A stretch of 64,000 bases of DNA from Prosapia bicincta (taxonomy: Eukaryota > Arthropoda > Insecta > Hemiptera > Cercopidae), in assembly GCA_036971475.1 (NCBI GenBank), contig JBAIZL010000002.1:348751082-348815081 (forward strand), written 5' to 3'. The notes below the pieces were generated by a model that was given only the letters and a program-made list of their open reading frames with translations, was not told the DNA's origin and ran no database searches. Below are positions 52,156-62,181 of the stretch, piece by piece. The stretch's first letter is position 1. Each line of letters begins with the position of its first letter. The position numbers were made by a program, and so were the translations under genes.

Positions 52156-53285
52156 CCACCCCTAACTCGGCCGCTACGTAACCTAGGACTATAGGGGTAG
52201 TTTTGGATGATGCAGGAGGTCATCCCGGCCGCGACCCCAGACCCGGGGGTGGTTTCGACCACGTCTAGAGGGGTGGGGGGTAGTTTTTCGAAAAAATTTT
52301 TATTGTAACCTAACTCGGCCGCTACGTAACCTAGGACTATAGGGGTAGTTTTGGATGATGCAGGGGGTTGACGCCAACCCTCACCCAACCCCTAAGGGTC
52401 GTTTTGACCATGCCTAGAGGGGCAGGGGCGGTAAATGGAAAAAACTAATTCCAACCAGCTAACCTAAGCTAGCCAAAATGTATCCAACCCAACCTAAGTG
52501 TTGGGGGACATCTCAGCTACGTTTAGGACCATCCCCGGGGGTTGTCATGGACGAAGGCAGCCCTGAAAGACCTTGATCATAGACAATGGTGCTCTTTTGG
52601 CTACGTCTAGATGTAGTTATTGGAAAACCCCGCTAGCCAAATTGTATCTAACCCAACATACTCCTAATAACAAGGGCGACCTTAGCTACGTTCAGGACCA
52701 CCCCATGGACGAAGGGGCCTATGATTGGCGTTGATCATAGACTATGGGGTGTATAATCGACTAACCTAAGCCAGCCAAAATGTATCTAACCTACCCCTAG
52801 TAGATTGTGCGATGTCAGCAACGAACAGGACCATCCCTGGGGGATGTTATGGACGAAAGGCGGCTCTGAATGACCTTGAGCATGGAACCGGGGCCTAATT
52901 GACTACGTCTAGAGGTGGTTATTGGAAAAAACCTAATCAGGCAAGCCTATGACGTAACAACCTGACCCATGGACAGCCACGTTCAGGACCCTCCCCCGGA
53001 GGTGGCTACCGGCGAGGGGTTAACTTGTGGAAAGATTTTATATATATGACGATGTATCTGCGCTCGAATGACTCTAGGTAGTAAGCCTACAGCTATAATG
53101 ATATGACCGATACGGGGCAAACGGTCATCAATGCCAAACTCAAATTTTGTCTATGCTACAAAATAATAAACATTGCGACAAAGCCTTATATAGGAAGACG
53201 TCTGACCGTGTGCCAGACGTGTACAGACAGCGATAACGCGATATCTAAAAACCGCAATGACAACCGGTGACCGCTATAGCAAGCC
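52156..53285. repeat. Left terminal inverted repeat, ~1.13 kb
   Basis: It begins CCACCCCTAACTCGG and pairs with the right end. The outer ~840 bp match closely ('gcaagcctatgacgtaacaa' at about 52,942 mirrors 62,768-62,789). The inner part is more diverged but still recognisable ('acaaagccttata' at 53,179, 'ggtgaccgctatagc' at 53,266-53,280). Internally it holds sub-repeats: a ~54-bp block at 52,162 recurs at 52,311, and 'tagccaaaatgtat'-type words recur at 52,471, 52,633 and 52,772. Confidence 0.85.
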
Positions 53286-53768
53286 TAAAACCCGCGCGGC
53301 TATGTCGTTTTGATTACTGCATCGATATACTATGTAATATCGTCATACCAAAACATACATATATAATAAAAAGTCAGCTATGTATACACCCTACAGCCAA
53401 AAATGTGTTTAAATATAATAGGATTAGGCTGATATAGTTTAAGTAAACAGGTAGCTTTTATGGATATATTCTATAATTGTAAATAGGCTTAGATATAAAG
53501 GTCCATGGAGAAACACTAATAAAGAGGCCAATCACATAACATGAATAAATATATGCTATAAAACGAACCCAACTATCTATTCAACAGAGTGGCTTAGCAA
53601 TATAAGAGCAGTATAAACATATAATATTGGATAAGGCTAACGATATAAGGAATCGAAAAGGGTAGGTATATGAAATAATATATACAATAAGTATATTCAG
53701 CATGATGATATATTAAATAAACATATAACAATAATTTTACAGTGCATAGATAAAAATTGTTCTCAATA
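53286..53768. other. AT-rich spacer between left TIR and RING gene
   Basis: No gene seen. It would hold the 3' end of the minus-strand transcripts, but no clear AATAAA signal is visible on that strand. Confidence 0.4.
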
Positions 53769-54476
53769 TTACAAATATAATTTAAATGTATCGATGATCC
53801 GAGATCTGCAATGTGGGCAGCGAATACATCTTGAGAGACAGGTTAAGCAAAAGACATGTCCGCATGGTGTGGCAACAGCGTTGCGAGGGTTCTCACAACA
53901 TATAATGCATAAGCCAAACTCCGCCGGTCGTGGCTGAAGGCAAAAAAAAAGACAATTAGTAACAAGTGTATATGCATATACAAATCCTGTAAGAAACAAT
54001 ATGATTAGTAAATAGGTCCAGATATCCTGAAAGAAAAGCCAATTGAAATAATATGAAAATCCACCTACATTATTGGTACGCTGGACAGTGTAGTCTCCAG
54101 CCACCACAATATCCTTTAGGAACCGTCTCGTCATGCCCCAAACGTTATACGCAAAGGCCCGGCTTGTCTTATAGTAAGATTTTGAGGCAGCCGACCGCAG
54201 ATCCCTAATAGCCAGCTGGAGCTGCATTAAGGTGTAATCCAGCGTCTGTATGCATGTGCGGGGTGAAGGCGGGTTCCTCGGTGGATGAGAAACCATTAGG
54301 AAATCGTGCAGGCGAAACGAAAACGAATTATCACAACTATAGCTGGGTCTATGATCTTCCTCATCGCTGTCCGTATCAATGCCGGGCGGTCGGGAGGGTA
54401 AATCTCCTGGAGACGAGCCCAAAGGTAGTAGTAGAGGCGAATAGGATAGTGAAGAATCTGAAAGCGCAGTGTACGC
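53769..54476 (-). CDS. RING-finger membrane protein (main exon)
   Basis: Likely E3 ubiquitin ligase. The C-terminus is a C3HC4 RING: CIICC, then CGHVFCLTC and CPHC, about 38 residues, placed at the very end as in viral and IAP-type RING proteins. Before it lies a hydrophobic region (IWTYLLIILFLTGFVYAYTL) that should span a membrane, with a shorter one (YYFNWLFF) ahead. The N-terminal part is acidic and Pro/Ser-rich (DSDEED). There is no ATG at the 5' end. A good splice acceptor (TTTTTTCTAG at about 54,486-54,477) opens this exon, and the frame joins in phase to a 13-codon exon at 54,849-54,887. Predicted protein about 248 aa. Confidence 0.75.
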   Translation of the reverse strand, partial: AYTALSDSSLSYSPLLLPLGSSPGDLPSRPPGIDTDSDEEDHRPSYSCDNSFSFRLHDFLMVSHPPRNPPSPRTCIQTLDYTLMQLQLAIRDLRSAASKSYYKTSRAFAYNVWGMTRRFLKDIVVAGDYTVQRTNNVGGFSYYFNWLFFQDIWTYLLIILFLTGFVYAYTLVTNCLFFCLQPRPAEFGLCIICCENPRNAVATPCGHVFCLTCLSRCIRCPHCRSRIIDTFKLYL

Positions 54477-54848
54477 CTAGAAAAAAGAATCTAAATAAAC
54501 TACCATTGAATATATTCTATGATCTAGGCCTCAGATAATTTGAACATGACGCTACCGCGTGTCCAAAATATGTATTAAGCGCTGTTGAAAATAGACTACC
54601 ACTCATTCAATATACTGTGTGATCTAAGCTTTACAAAAATTGAAAAAGACTTGACATTAACATATAATATCTCGTGTCCAAAATATATATTAAACGTTAT
54701 TGAAAATAAACTACCACTCATTCAATATAGTGTATGACCTAGGCTTTACAAAAAAAAAAAATTAATTGTGAAAATATTCCCTCCTATAAATAAACACCCA
54801 ATGTGTCATCTAGACTTAACTTAATTTGAAAAAAGAATAGATACTTAC
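54477..54848 (-). other. Predicted 372-bp intron in the RING gene, containing ~115-bp repeats
   Basis: It starts GTAAGT and ends TTCTAG on the minus strand. Inside, a ~115-bp block repeats: 'cgtgtccaaaata' at 54,558 and 54,673, each followed by 'taccactcattcaatata', with a third, partial copy at 54,494-54,545. The repeats do not code. Confidence 0.5.
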
Positions 54849-54887
54849 AATGCGAGTGTTTATAGGTTGTTGTGACGTAGACGCCAT
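54849..54887 (-). CDS. First exon of the RING gene (predicted, 13 codons)
   Basis: An ATG at 54,887 opens 13 codons ending exactly at a consensus donor (GTAAGT, 54,848-54,843). Phase 0 matches the acceptor at 54,477. The exon overlaps the last 28 bp of the 200-aa gene in another frame, so both must be made from overlapping transcripts. An RNA-level check is needed because short exons are easy to mispredict. Confidence 0.5.
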
Positions 54888-55461
54888 CTCTCGTGAATGT
54901 ATGACCTGCAGATTAACGGATCACAATAGTTGATCGAAGAATAGCTCTCTTCAGGGGTTGATTGTAGGAAGTCTTCAAAACTAAATAATTTAAATAAAGG
55001 GCTTAAACAGATATCGCACCAGTTATCAGAGTCCCAGATATGGTATAAAAAATCGCAGCCGTCCACCTCAGCTATAGAGTACGTGTAACCGGCTCTTGTG
55101 ATGTCGAAACTCTCTGCCTGACGGAGCACAAAGTAACTCAAACACTCTCGGCAAATATTATTAGACAGACCTGTGTAGTGAAATTTAATAAAGTTGAAAA
55201 TTGTCCTCTCATCGACAAATACAGGCACCTCGTCCGGGTGGTTCATCAACATTAAAAATTCTGAAAAATTTAAATTATTGAAATCTATAGACGAAAAATC
55301 AAAATCAGAGCTATCACAAGACTTCATCAGTACATAGTCTTTAAAAGATTTTATCAACGCTTGCTTTACAGATACAGGTAAGTCCAAACTGTCTATATCA
55401 TTTCTGTTCTGTACGCATGCGCAGACCTCAATAGCGCATAGATTAAACAAAGATAGAGGCA
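54860..55461 (-). CDS. BC-box (SOCS-box-like) protein, 200 aa
   Basis: Residues 4-13 read SLFNLCAIEV, an exact fit to the BC-box consensus ([APST]-L-x3-[CSA]-x3-[AILV]) that binds Elongin C in cullin-RING ligases. LDLPVSVKQAL, ~15 residues later, resembles the following cullin-box segment. The rest is Asp/Phe/Ser-rich with Cys pairs (CRECL, WCDICL) and no catalytic motif seen. This suggests a substrate adaptor redirecting host ubiquitination; function is inference. There is no ATG at the 5' end. The exon opens at an acceptor (TTTTACAG, ending 55,462) and begins TG; the proposed donor at 55,822 leaves a final A, so the start codon would arise at the splice junction. Confidence 0.68.
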
Positions 55462-55822
55462 CTGTAAAATTTAAGAAAAAATAAACATGCTGAAACGTTT
55501 TAAAGAATAATATTACTCTGTAATGGCCAAATTTACAGTCTGGCCGATATGTTTGATAACAGTTAAAGATTTGCCTAAAATAGAGCTCAAATCTTCCACA
55601 GTCAACGCCGCAGCGTATCGCTTGGGAAGAAAGACAGCGCGTCTGTCTTCATCATCTACCTGTAAGTCTACAAGTACGGTGGTACCATACTTTGCCTCGT
55701 CAAAACGCGCATTTACAATTTTAAATGCCTTGCCTATCTTTAGATCGCGTATAGGCACAGAATCTACAGAATTTAAAGCTGAAAACTTTGCCGACACTGA
55801 TGTAGACATTTTTACTACTTAC
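55462..55822 (-). other. Predicted 361-bp intron enclosing the 98-aa gene
   Basis: Donor GTAAGT at 55,822-55,817, acceptor TTTTACAG ending at 55,462, both near consensus. Retaining it yields the 98-aa protein; removing it yields the BC-box protein with a junction-made start codon. This would be a simple switch between two products from one promoter. Confidence 0.5.
55513..55809 (-). CDS. Small conserved-looking protein, 98 aa (possible OB-fold / ssDNA-binding)
   Basis: Starts at an ATG in good context (AAAAATGTC) about 90 bp downstream of a TATA box. VDSVPIRDLKIGKAF and KYGTTVLVDLQ followed by VFLPKRYA suggest an all-beta protein. Similar small proteins sit next to PolB genes in arthropod elements as far as I recall, and a single-strand DNA-binding role is plausible but unproven. 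No cysteine or catalytic motif is present. The whole gene lies within the predicted intron (55,822-55,462) of the BC-box gene, so unspliced RNA would encode it. Confidence 0.65.
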   Translation of the reverse strand: MSTSVSAKFSALNSVDSVPIRDLKIGKAFKIVNARFDEAKYGTTVLVDLQVDDEDRRAVFLPKRYAAALTVEDLSSILGKSLTVIKHIGQTVNLAITE

Positions 55823-55895
55823 TGGCAAACACACACACACAGATCACTTGAAACACAGACTATGCAAAAACACTATATCTCCACTGTATATAATG

Positions 55896-55949
55896 TTTTA
55901 TACATAGCTGTGGAACAGTCCATTTGAGAGGTGAGTGGACGAGTCCAAG
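55896..55949 (-). promoter_or_regulatory. Promoter of the small-gene block: TATA box and shared upstream motif
   Basis: TATAAAA at 55,902-55,896 lies ~87 bp before the 98-aa start codon. Immediately upstream (55,904-55,947) is a ~44-bp motif with AGCTGTGGAACAGTCCAT and the dyad TGGACGAGTCCA (55,936-55,947). Nearly the same motif, in reverse, lies upstream of the polymerase TATA box. Confidence 0.55.
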
Positions 55950-55959
55950 CAAGTTGGAC

Positions 55960-57399
55960 TGATCCATAATTACGTCACAACCACGACTGTTGATTACAGC
56001 AAGGCGGGCGATGCTGTTTGTAGAGGTAAACACATCGTATCCGATGAGAAGTTTAAATACAAGTTAACACACAATATAAAATGCACGGTTTGACTAGGGC
56101 CTAACAAACAGTATCCGATTGACTATGGTTTATCTCGTAGTATCCGAGAGGTAGAGCCTCATGCTCGACGCCAGACCTCAGGTAAAGCCACCCAGGCCTT
56201 AGGTAAAGCTACCTTGGAGTGGTAAAACAACTACCAATCAATAACCTAACACAATAGTATACATCCTGTATTAAACCCTTATGTATGTTACGCAACAAGC
56301 TAGTAAGCAAGGACACCTACATTCTCTCTCTGTATTAATCCAATATCTATGTTACCCTATATTAGCCTACAGATTGTGTTTAGCCAATATGCACGTGAAC
56401 CTGTATTAAGTATATATGGGTGTTAACCTACATAGGCATACATACTGTGTTAGGTCGAAATACCTGTAAATCTACACACATTCTGTATTAAACCAATATG
56501 TATGATACGGTACATAGGCCTACAAGTCAATAAACAGTGTTATTACGCTTCATTGCAGGTATAGATCATACACACAGCTCGACAAATAAATACTTGTTTA
56601 AAACTTTTACAGTAATATTGTTACGACCGCAATAGCACACTCTGGACATAACCGCAGCAAATGACGTCAAACACAATGTCGGTCAAGACGGCTTCTAACA
56701 ATATGTTGGACAGTCATCTGTATAGGATTAACTTGCCACCTATATTTGTTATCTACAGGGCAGTTACATACCAGTGCCTATGATCATGTTCTGACGCTAG
56801 TCATTTAACAATTTTTCAATGGGTGTGCATTGAACCTTCAAGAGTGTGGACATCCTCTAGCTGAGCCTAATGTAGTGTGTTCCTTCAAGCGACTATGTTT
56901 ACATGTGCTTGCACTTAATGCAAAGGTCAACACAGGATAAGGTAATTAGTAATAGTCATTTGACAATAGAAAGGTATAATTACAATAACATTATGATCTG
57001 AACAATGTACAAAACTAAACATTCAATCTTAAATCTAATTACAATTGCTTTATACACAATTAAAAAGTTTAGACATATCTAGGTAATTAATACATCAACT
57101 CAGCCTCTAGACTAGTTTAACACTACCTCTTACTGACAGTGTTTCTGTAAAGTGTATAATTTAGGCTAAATTTAACTCATGTCATAGGTCTAATGCTAAA
57201 TCTAACAAAAATATAAACTGATTAGGGCAAAACACAGCAAAGTCATTGATAGTATTCCCAGGTCTCTGTAAAGTCTAAAATTCTAAATCTGTATGTTTTA
57301 CAATATTGGCAATATAACAGGTGCTTCAAATACATGATTACAAGTATAAAATATATATATAACACAAAGGTTATTGCAATAATGTTGTCTATACTTTGT
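55960..57399. other. Central non-coding region with degenerate repeats
   Basis: No gene. From about 56,220 to 56,540 a loose repeat recurs ('ctgtattaa' followed by 'ccaatatgtatg' or variants, then 'cctacatagg'-like words), roughly every 85-100 bp. The region could hold 3' untranslated sequence or replication signals; nothing specific is seen. Confidence 0.5.
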
Positions 57400-57636
57400 T
57401 CACACAAATATCCCCCGAAGGGGAAAGGAGAGGCCCCTGCCCCGCCTACTCCATCGTGACATCCTCCAAATCAAAATGATGCCTCCGTTCAACCCTCCTG
57501 CTTGACAAGTACATTCACCCTTACTAACCTTTACGGCCACTCCAGAGGGGATGCATACAACCTTACGGACTACGTAGAGTCGCGCCAGTGGGCTTTCATT
57601 CGTCTCGTGCACATCACCCGTCAAGCAGGGGGTCAA
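57400..57636 (-). pseudogene. GC-rich coding-like island, possible zinc-binding remnant
   Basis: A 78-codon frame in an otherwise AT-rich spacer. It reads LARLYVVRKVV then VKVSKGECTCQAGG. C-x-C-x-A-G resembles the start of a SWIM zinc finger, found next to YqaJ-type exonucleases in arthropod DNA elements, but the later Cys and His are not in frame (a +2 frame has RRHHF). No ATG start. I regard it as a possible decayed gene or an exon; function unknown. Confidence 0.3.
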
Positions 57637-57639
57637 ATT

Positions 57640-58038
57640 ACTTTACAAAAACATATGTGTGTGTGAAAAAATCAACATTCGTCAGCTATTCATATTGTTT
57701 ACTCATTCGTGGAATTTTGTAGCCATAAGTTGGTTAGTCTGAATATTTATAGAAAACATAGCAAATCATTGTGCATAATTAATACTTATATATAATCTAG
57801 TTGAATATTTATACAATATATAGATAATCAATGTGCATATTTAACACTTATAAATATATAGTCTAGCGTCTGTTAAGCAGACTGTTTATACAAGACAGTA
57901 ATCAATGTGTATAAATAATACCTATATATAATCTAGCTTTTGTTAGGCTGAATTACAATATGTTTATCTAACCACTTTACAGATTTAATACATATTAATC
58001 TATTAGCGTTTGCCAAGTTGAATATTTACAATGCATAG
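57640..58038. other. AT-rich degenerate repeats downstream of polB
   Basis: 'gaatatttata', 'atcaatgtgcata' and 'atatataatctag' recur about every 70-90 bp from 57,730 to 58,010. No gene. Confidence 0.55.
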
Positions 58039-59322
58039 CTACTCGCTCATGCGTGGACGCTTGTAACCGTAAGGCAGTGTGTTGTATCCGTCGTCCTCGT
58101 CCAACTTCCTCTTTGCACCAGTTAACCTGAATATTTTACTTTCAGACGTGGTGATGACGTCACGATCTTCTGTGCGACGTATCCTATCACTGGTGGTTAC
58201 TATAGGATCGCTACCCTCCAAAACCATCCGTTTCATCGATTCAAAATTGACCGAGGCTGATGTGCCGAGATTGAGAGTCAATAATTTGACTTTGCACACG
58301 GTCACGTGTTTGTTTTTATTTGTAGACCATACTTTGTAGGCGTAGACTTTAGGACCTCCAGAGACGAATTCGGTGATGTAGGAACCATGGCCGTATTCCG
58401 AGAGCTCGTCAGTCATCTGGCCTAAATAATCTCCAGTCACCACTCTTGGCAATCCCTCCCTATGAAGGTATACCACACTGTCTGTATCCTTGTAGATACG
58501 TTGTAGGCCGAGAGCGTCCATATATTCGTAAAGCTTTAGCCGGGCGTGGTCGGTGGTGTAGACGGCAAGCACAACGTTGACAGTGGGCAGTATCTCGCAA
58601 ACGTCATCCGCAAACTGCCAATTCACTACCAAAACGTCATCGTTTACTTCCTGAATGTGGTTTACGTCAATGGATGGGCTCTGCAGCATTTTAAACAGTT
58701 CCTGAGGCTCCCTGATAATCGACGTTTTAGTCTGATTCTCCCTCTGTCCAAATTTTCCCCAAAACGAGTTCAACATTAGTTTGGCCAGTGAGCGGGATCC
58801 TTCATTTTTGGCGATCTTTGTTTGATCCAAACGGACACCCTCGTTGGTGAAATAATCCTCCACATACTTTGCCCTGTCTTCTTTGGTTTTGCACCAGCCG
58901 GGGTAGCCTGACGCTTCCTGTTTCATCTTTAGAAATTTATTGATAAAATCTTTAAACAGGCCGTCGTTCCCTGAAGCCATCTCGTACTGCCACATCTCGT
59001 GCATTTCCACAACAACATAGCCCTTCTCTACAGCCTTGCGTATCTCGTCCATGGTCCATGTGCCTGTCAGAGCGCGCTCGTCCACCGTATGGTCGCATTC
59101 GCCAGGATTGAGAGTTTCGCCGCATGTCCGACATAGTACAAACATCAACTTGTTATTCATCTTTAGCGGCAATACGGGGTGGTAGAGCGATGTAGGCGGC
59201 AGAATTGCGCACTTGAGCAACCCTTCGGCGCTCATCCCCAGTTTCCTGCATTCGTCGTTGCCAGCTTTGGATGTCCAATCGGGTATTTTCCGTACTTGCA
59301 TACCCACGGGTAGAGGGAACAC
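58039..59322 (-). pseudogene. polB: DNA polymerase B, C-terminal part (after frameshift)
   Basis: This frame carries the rest of the polymerase: LKCAILPPTSLYHPVLP and LCRTCGE (~35-69), motif B KLMLNSFWGKFG (~181-192), and motif C YKDTDSVVYL (~277-286) with both catalytic Asp. The C-terminus is basic (KRKLDEDD, YKRPRMSE), typical of Polinton-like PolB and possibly a nuclear signal. It overlaps the N-terminal frame by 91 bp in the -1 relation. The listed Met is not a natural start. All polymerase motifs are intact, so the only obvious lesion is the frameshift, which might be an assembly error, a real one-base deletion, or less likely a programmed shift. Confidence 0.85.
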
Positions 59323-61778
59323 ACGTCGGCGTACTGGATGGTTTCGTCCTCTTTAGCGGCGCAGTAGGTCTTTATATTTCCAGTCCTGCCGCCGAAGAAT
59401 GCGTGGCGGGGGTTGAGAGGCGCTGCGTTGAGGACGGGGTGGTTGTCGAGATAATCCATGGACTTGTCGTTTTTCTTCTGCTGCCTAAATACACACTCCC
59501 ACATCTCAACGACCTGGTAGCCGGCCTGTGAGATTTTAGCGTTCTTGGCCCTTGTCCTTTCGAAGCGTGCGTTGTGTGTGTCCGCCGGATCGTCCTCCAG
59601 GGCAGCGTCACGTCCGTTGGGGAAGCACTTGGGGCAGCCGTGGAACCAGCATCCTTGGAACTCGTACACAGGGTTTGTCTCTATGCACAGCCCGTCGACC
59701 TTTAGGCCGTCGACCTTCATCTCTCGGCCGTTACCAGCGTGACGTATTCGCAGGTTGCCCTCTGTTTCGAGCCACAACAACCATTGCAGAGCGATAGACG
59801 ATTGTTTATCGGCCAGACGGTAGCCGGCTTTCGGAAGTATGGCTATGGTGTTTGGTTTCAAAAAATTTCTTCTAAATGCCAAGTTACATGCGCTGGCGAT
59901 AGTCACCGCCTCCAGAAACGGATCAACATTGCACTCTTGTAGGAAACAGGCCCTGAATTTCAGGCACGCCTGTGCCAGGATCTCCACGTCCGATAGGCAG
60001 TACTCGAATATCTCCTTTTGAAAGTCAAAGACGTACTCGTTGCGCACCTGCTCGTCGTGCCATCGTGAGAACTCTTCCTGATTCTTGTCAAACATAGAAT
60101 CGGGGCAGTAGTACTCTTTGGCAGGCATGGGGCCTACATAGGATTGGTTTGCCAGGGTGTTGAAGAGGTGCGGAAAATATCCCTTTTTCATTTCCGGAGG
60201 CAGATCGAAAGCTTTGGGCAGTTTTGACAGAGCCATAGGCATGTAGTTGAGAGAGTCAATGAACTTTGTATTGTCAATCTCCATCAGGATGACCTTGGTG
60301 CCCCGCATAATCAGTTCGGGTGTGAATTGTGTCTCTTCTATCACGTACTTTAGGATAAACTGGAAGTCAAAGGCCTGGCCGTTGTGAGCGATTACAATCA
60401 CCTTCTTGTACGCCTTTCGCACTTCCATAAGGTACGCCATGAACCCGTTGACGGGATCCTCTCTGAACACTCGGGTTCTATCCGTGCACTGTAGGCAAGC
60501 GCCTCCGTCGTTCATACACATCCAACAGTATTGCTGGGATACGCACAGGTTGACTCGATGCACACGAGCGTCTTTAATAACTTCGTCTTGTCGAGTTTCA
60601 AGATCAAAGAAGACAAACAGAAAGTTGGTTGATAGCGGGCGACGTGTATCAATTCTCATGTAACACAGATAGCCTGCAGGCATGTAATCCTTACACACTT
60701 TACAATAGTTCTCGCCGCACACGTGAGGAGCTTTTCTACCCTTCTTTAGAATGTATCTATTACAGTCTGGGCACTTTCTTATAGCCCGGCATACGCTCTT
60801 CATGTGCGCCTTAAAACAGGCTCTATTTTGAAACTGTCTATTGCAGTCGCCGCACAGGATGCCGTCGTCTTCAAGCACACAGGGCGGGATCCTCTTGCAA
60901 GAGTTGCATTGGGCTGAGCATCTATGGCGTAGGCGATCATCGTATGGGACATGACACAATTCGCAATAGTAATTACAAGCGAAGGCACTCGTCAGACTTG
61001 TAACAACATTGAAGTGGTTGGCGTGATATAACAAGTTTAGCCTGTGCATGGGGTTCTGAACGTCACCTTCAAAGTAGATATCACGACCTTTGCTGCCGTA
61101 ATTGTAAACGGTAATTTTATAATCGGCGAGTAAATCTTGAAACTGTCGCAACTCTCGAATGCCTGCACCGCCGTCTCCTATCTGCACCCCGGCGTCAGTC
61201 ATTAGCTGGTTTGCTCTGTTGGTTTGACGTTTGCATCTGTCCTTACACACAAGCTTGTACTCTGGGTCTCTTAACGCATGCGCTATAGCTACAACCAGAG
61301 CACGGGGTAAACAGAGGTTGTCTGTGTTTTTAATCGTAACAATCCCATTCCTACAGTGCGATTCTTCTATGAAGTTATTATACATTCCGGGTCTTGTACG
61401 CCCACGCCCTACAGGTACTTTAACCCTGGTACAGGTCACTCTGAAGGTGTCGTCGGCTTTAAAAGTATTTGCATTGCTCTGGATTATTGAGCCAAGGATG
61501 TTAAACAGGGCGTCCACAGTTGTCGCAGAGGCAGCTCTAAATGCGATATATCCAGGGGCGTGGTTTCGGAGATTTAGGCTCTGCATGGTGAAGCCCAATT
61601 GTATGTCTTCGGTAGCGTTGTTCTTCATAGTCTCCAAGATTTCCTCTAGTCCACGTCTGACCCACATCAGCTCGTTTTCAGCCGCGGGTACGGGGTTAAA
61701 GTTGAATGTCACTCTAGTACCGTTCAAACGGAATTTTCGTACATATGTCTGTTCCGTTGATACAACACGTACGGCCAT
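59232..61778 (-). pseudogene. polB: Protein-primed family B DNA polymerase, N-terminal part with OTU-like region
   Basis: Start taken at the ATG in strong context (AAAATGGCC, 61,778); the frame is open 6 codons further to a splice-acceptor-like TATAG. Numbering from the longer frame: ~155-270 has NTDNLCLPRAL and later HANHFNVV, with the Cys and His spacing of OTU cysteine proteases. ~278-375 is Cys-rich (several CxxC). 3'-5' exonuclease: FFDLET (~396), AHNGQAFDFQF (~470), YCLSDVEIL (~599). Then the Polinton-like FQGCWFHGCPKC (~713) and motif A YADVCSLYP (~822). It stops soon after KYPIGHP; the polymerase continues in the next frame from the overlap at 59,232-59,322. The enzyme would copy the linear element from a terminal protein. 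Confidence 0.88.
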
Positions 61779-61795
61779 TTTAGAGATATAATTCA

Positions 61796-62128
61796 CTATA
61801 ATAGATCTTAAATTAACACAGGTATATGCTATATATATTCAAATTGATTCTATGTGAAATAGTTTTGAGAAAATAACTAGAATAAGATTACTAAGATTGA
61901 CAATGGTATATGTTGAACAATTTAAAATTAAATCTAGTTGTTTGATAATACTCGTATTTGCTAGATAATTATTAAAATATTGTGATTAATTTGTTTTCAT
62001 AAATATTCAGATCAACAATGATATTAGATTATACGAGTTATTCGACTCACAAGTCGCAATGAATAGCGATTGCTTTAATATAGGCTACAGATTTCCCACG
62101 AGAACAAGTAAAAAACAATATAGCTTAC
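61796..62128 (-). other. Predicted 333-bp 5' UTR intron of polB
   Basis: Donor GTAAGC at 62,128-62,123 after a short leader, acceptor ATTATAG ending at 61,796, 17 bp before the polB ATG. AT-rich throughout with no frame. Fits the use of host splicing seen in the small-gene block. Confidence 0.45.
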
Positions 62129-62181
62129 CAGAATGTTTCTTCTTCCAAAGCTGTATAGCAAGTATTGTTTTTCGCGATGAG

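Noticed and set aside
51996..52388. 130-aa minus-strand frame across the left TIR and LINE
   Set aside because: Chimera formed at the insertion boundary; its N-terminal half is TIR sequence and not a protein.
55523..55927. 134-aa plus-strand frame opposite the 98-aa gene
   Set aside because: Antisense shadow; crosses the TATA region of the minus-strand promoter.
61231..61791. 186-aa plus-strand frame opposite polB
   Set aside because: Antisense shadow of the OTU/N-terminal part of the polymerase; no domain or start context.
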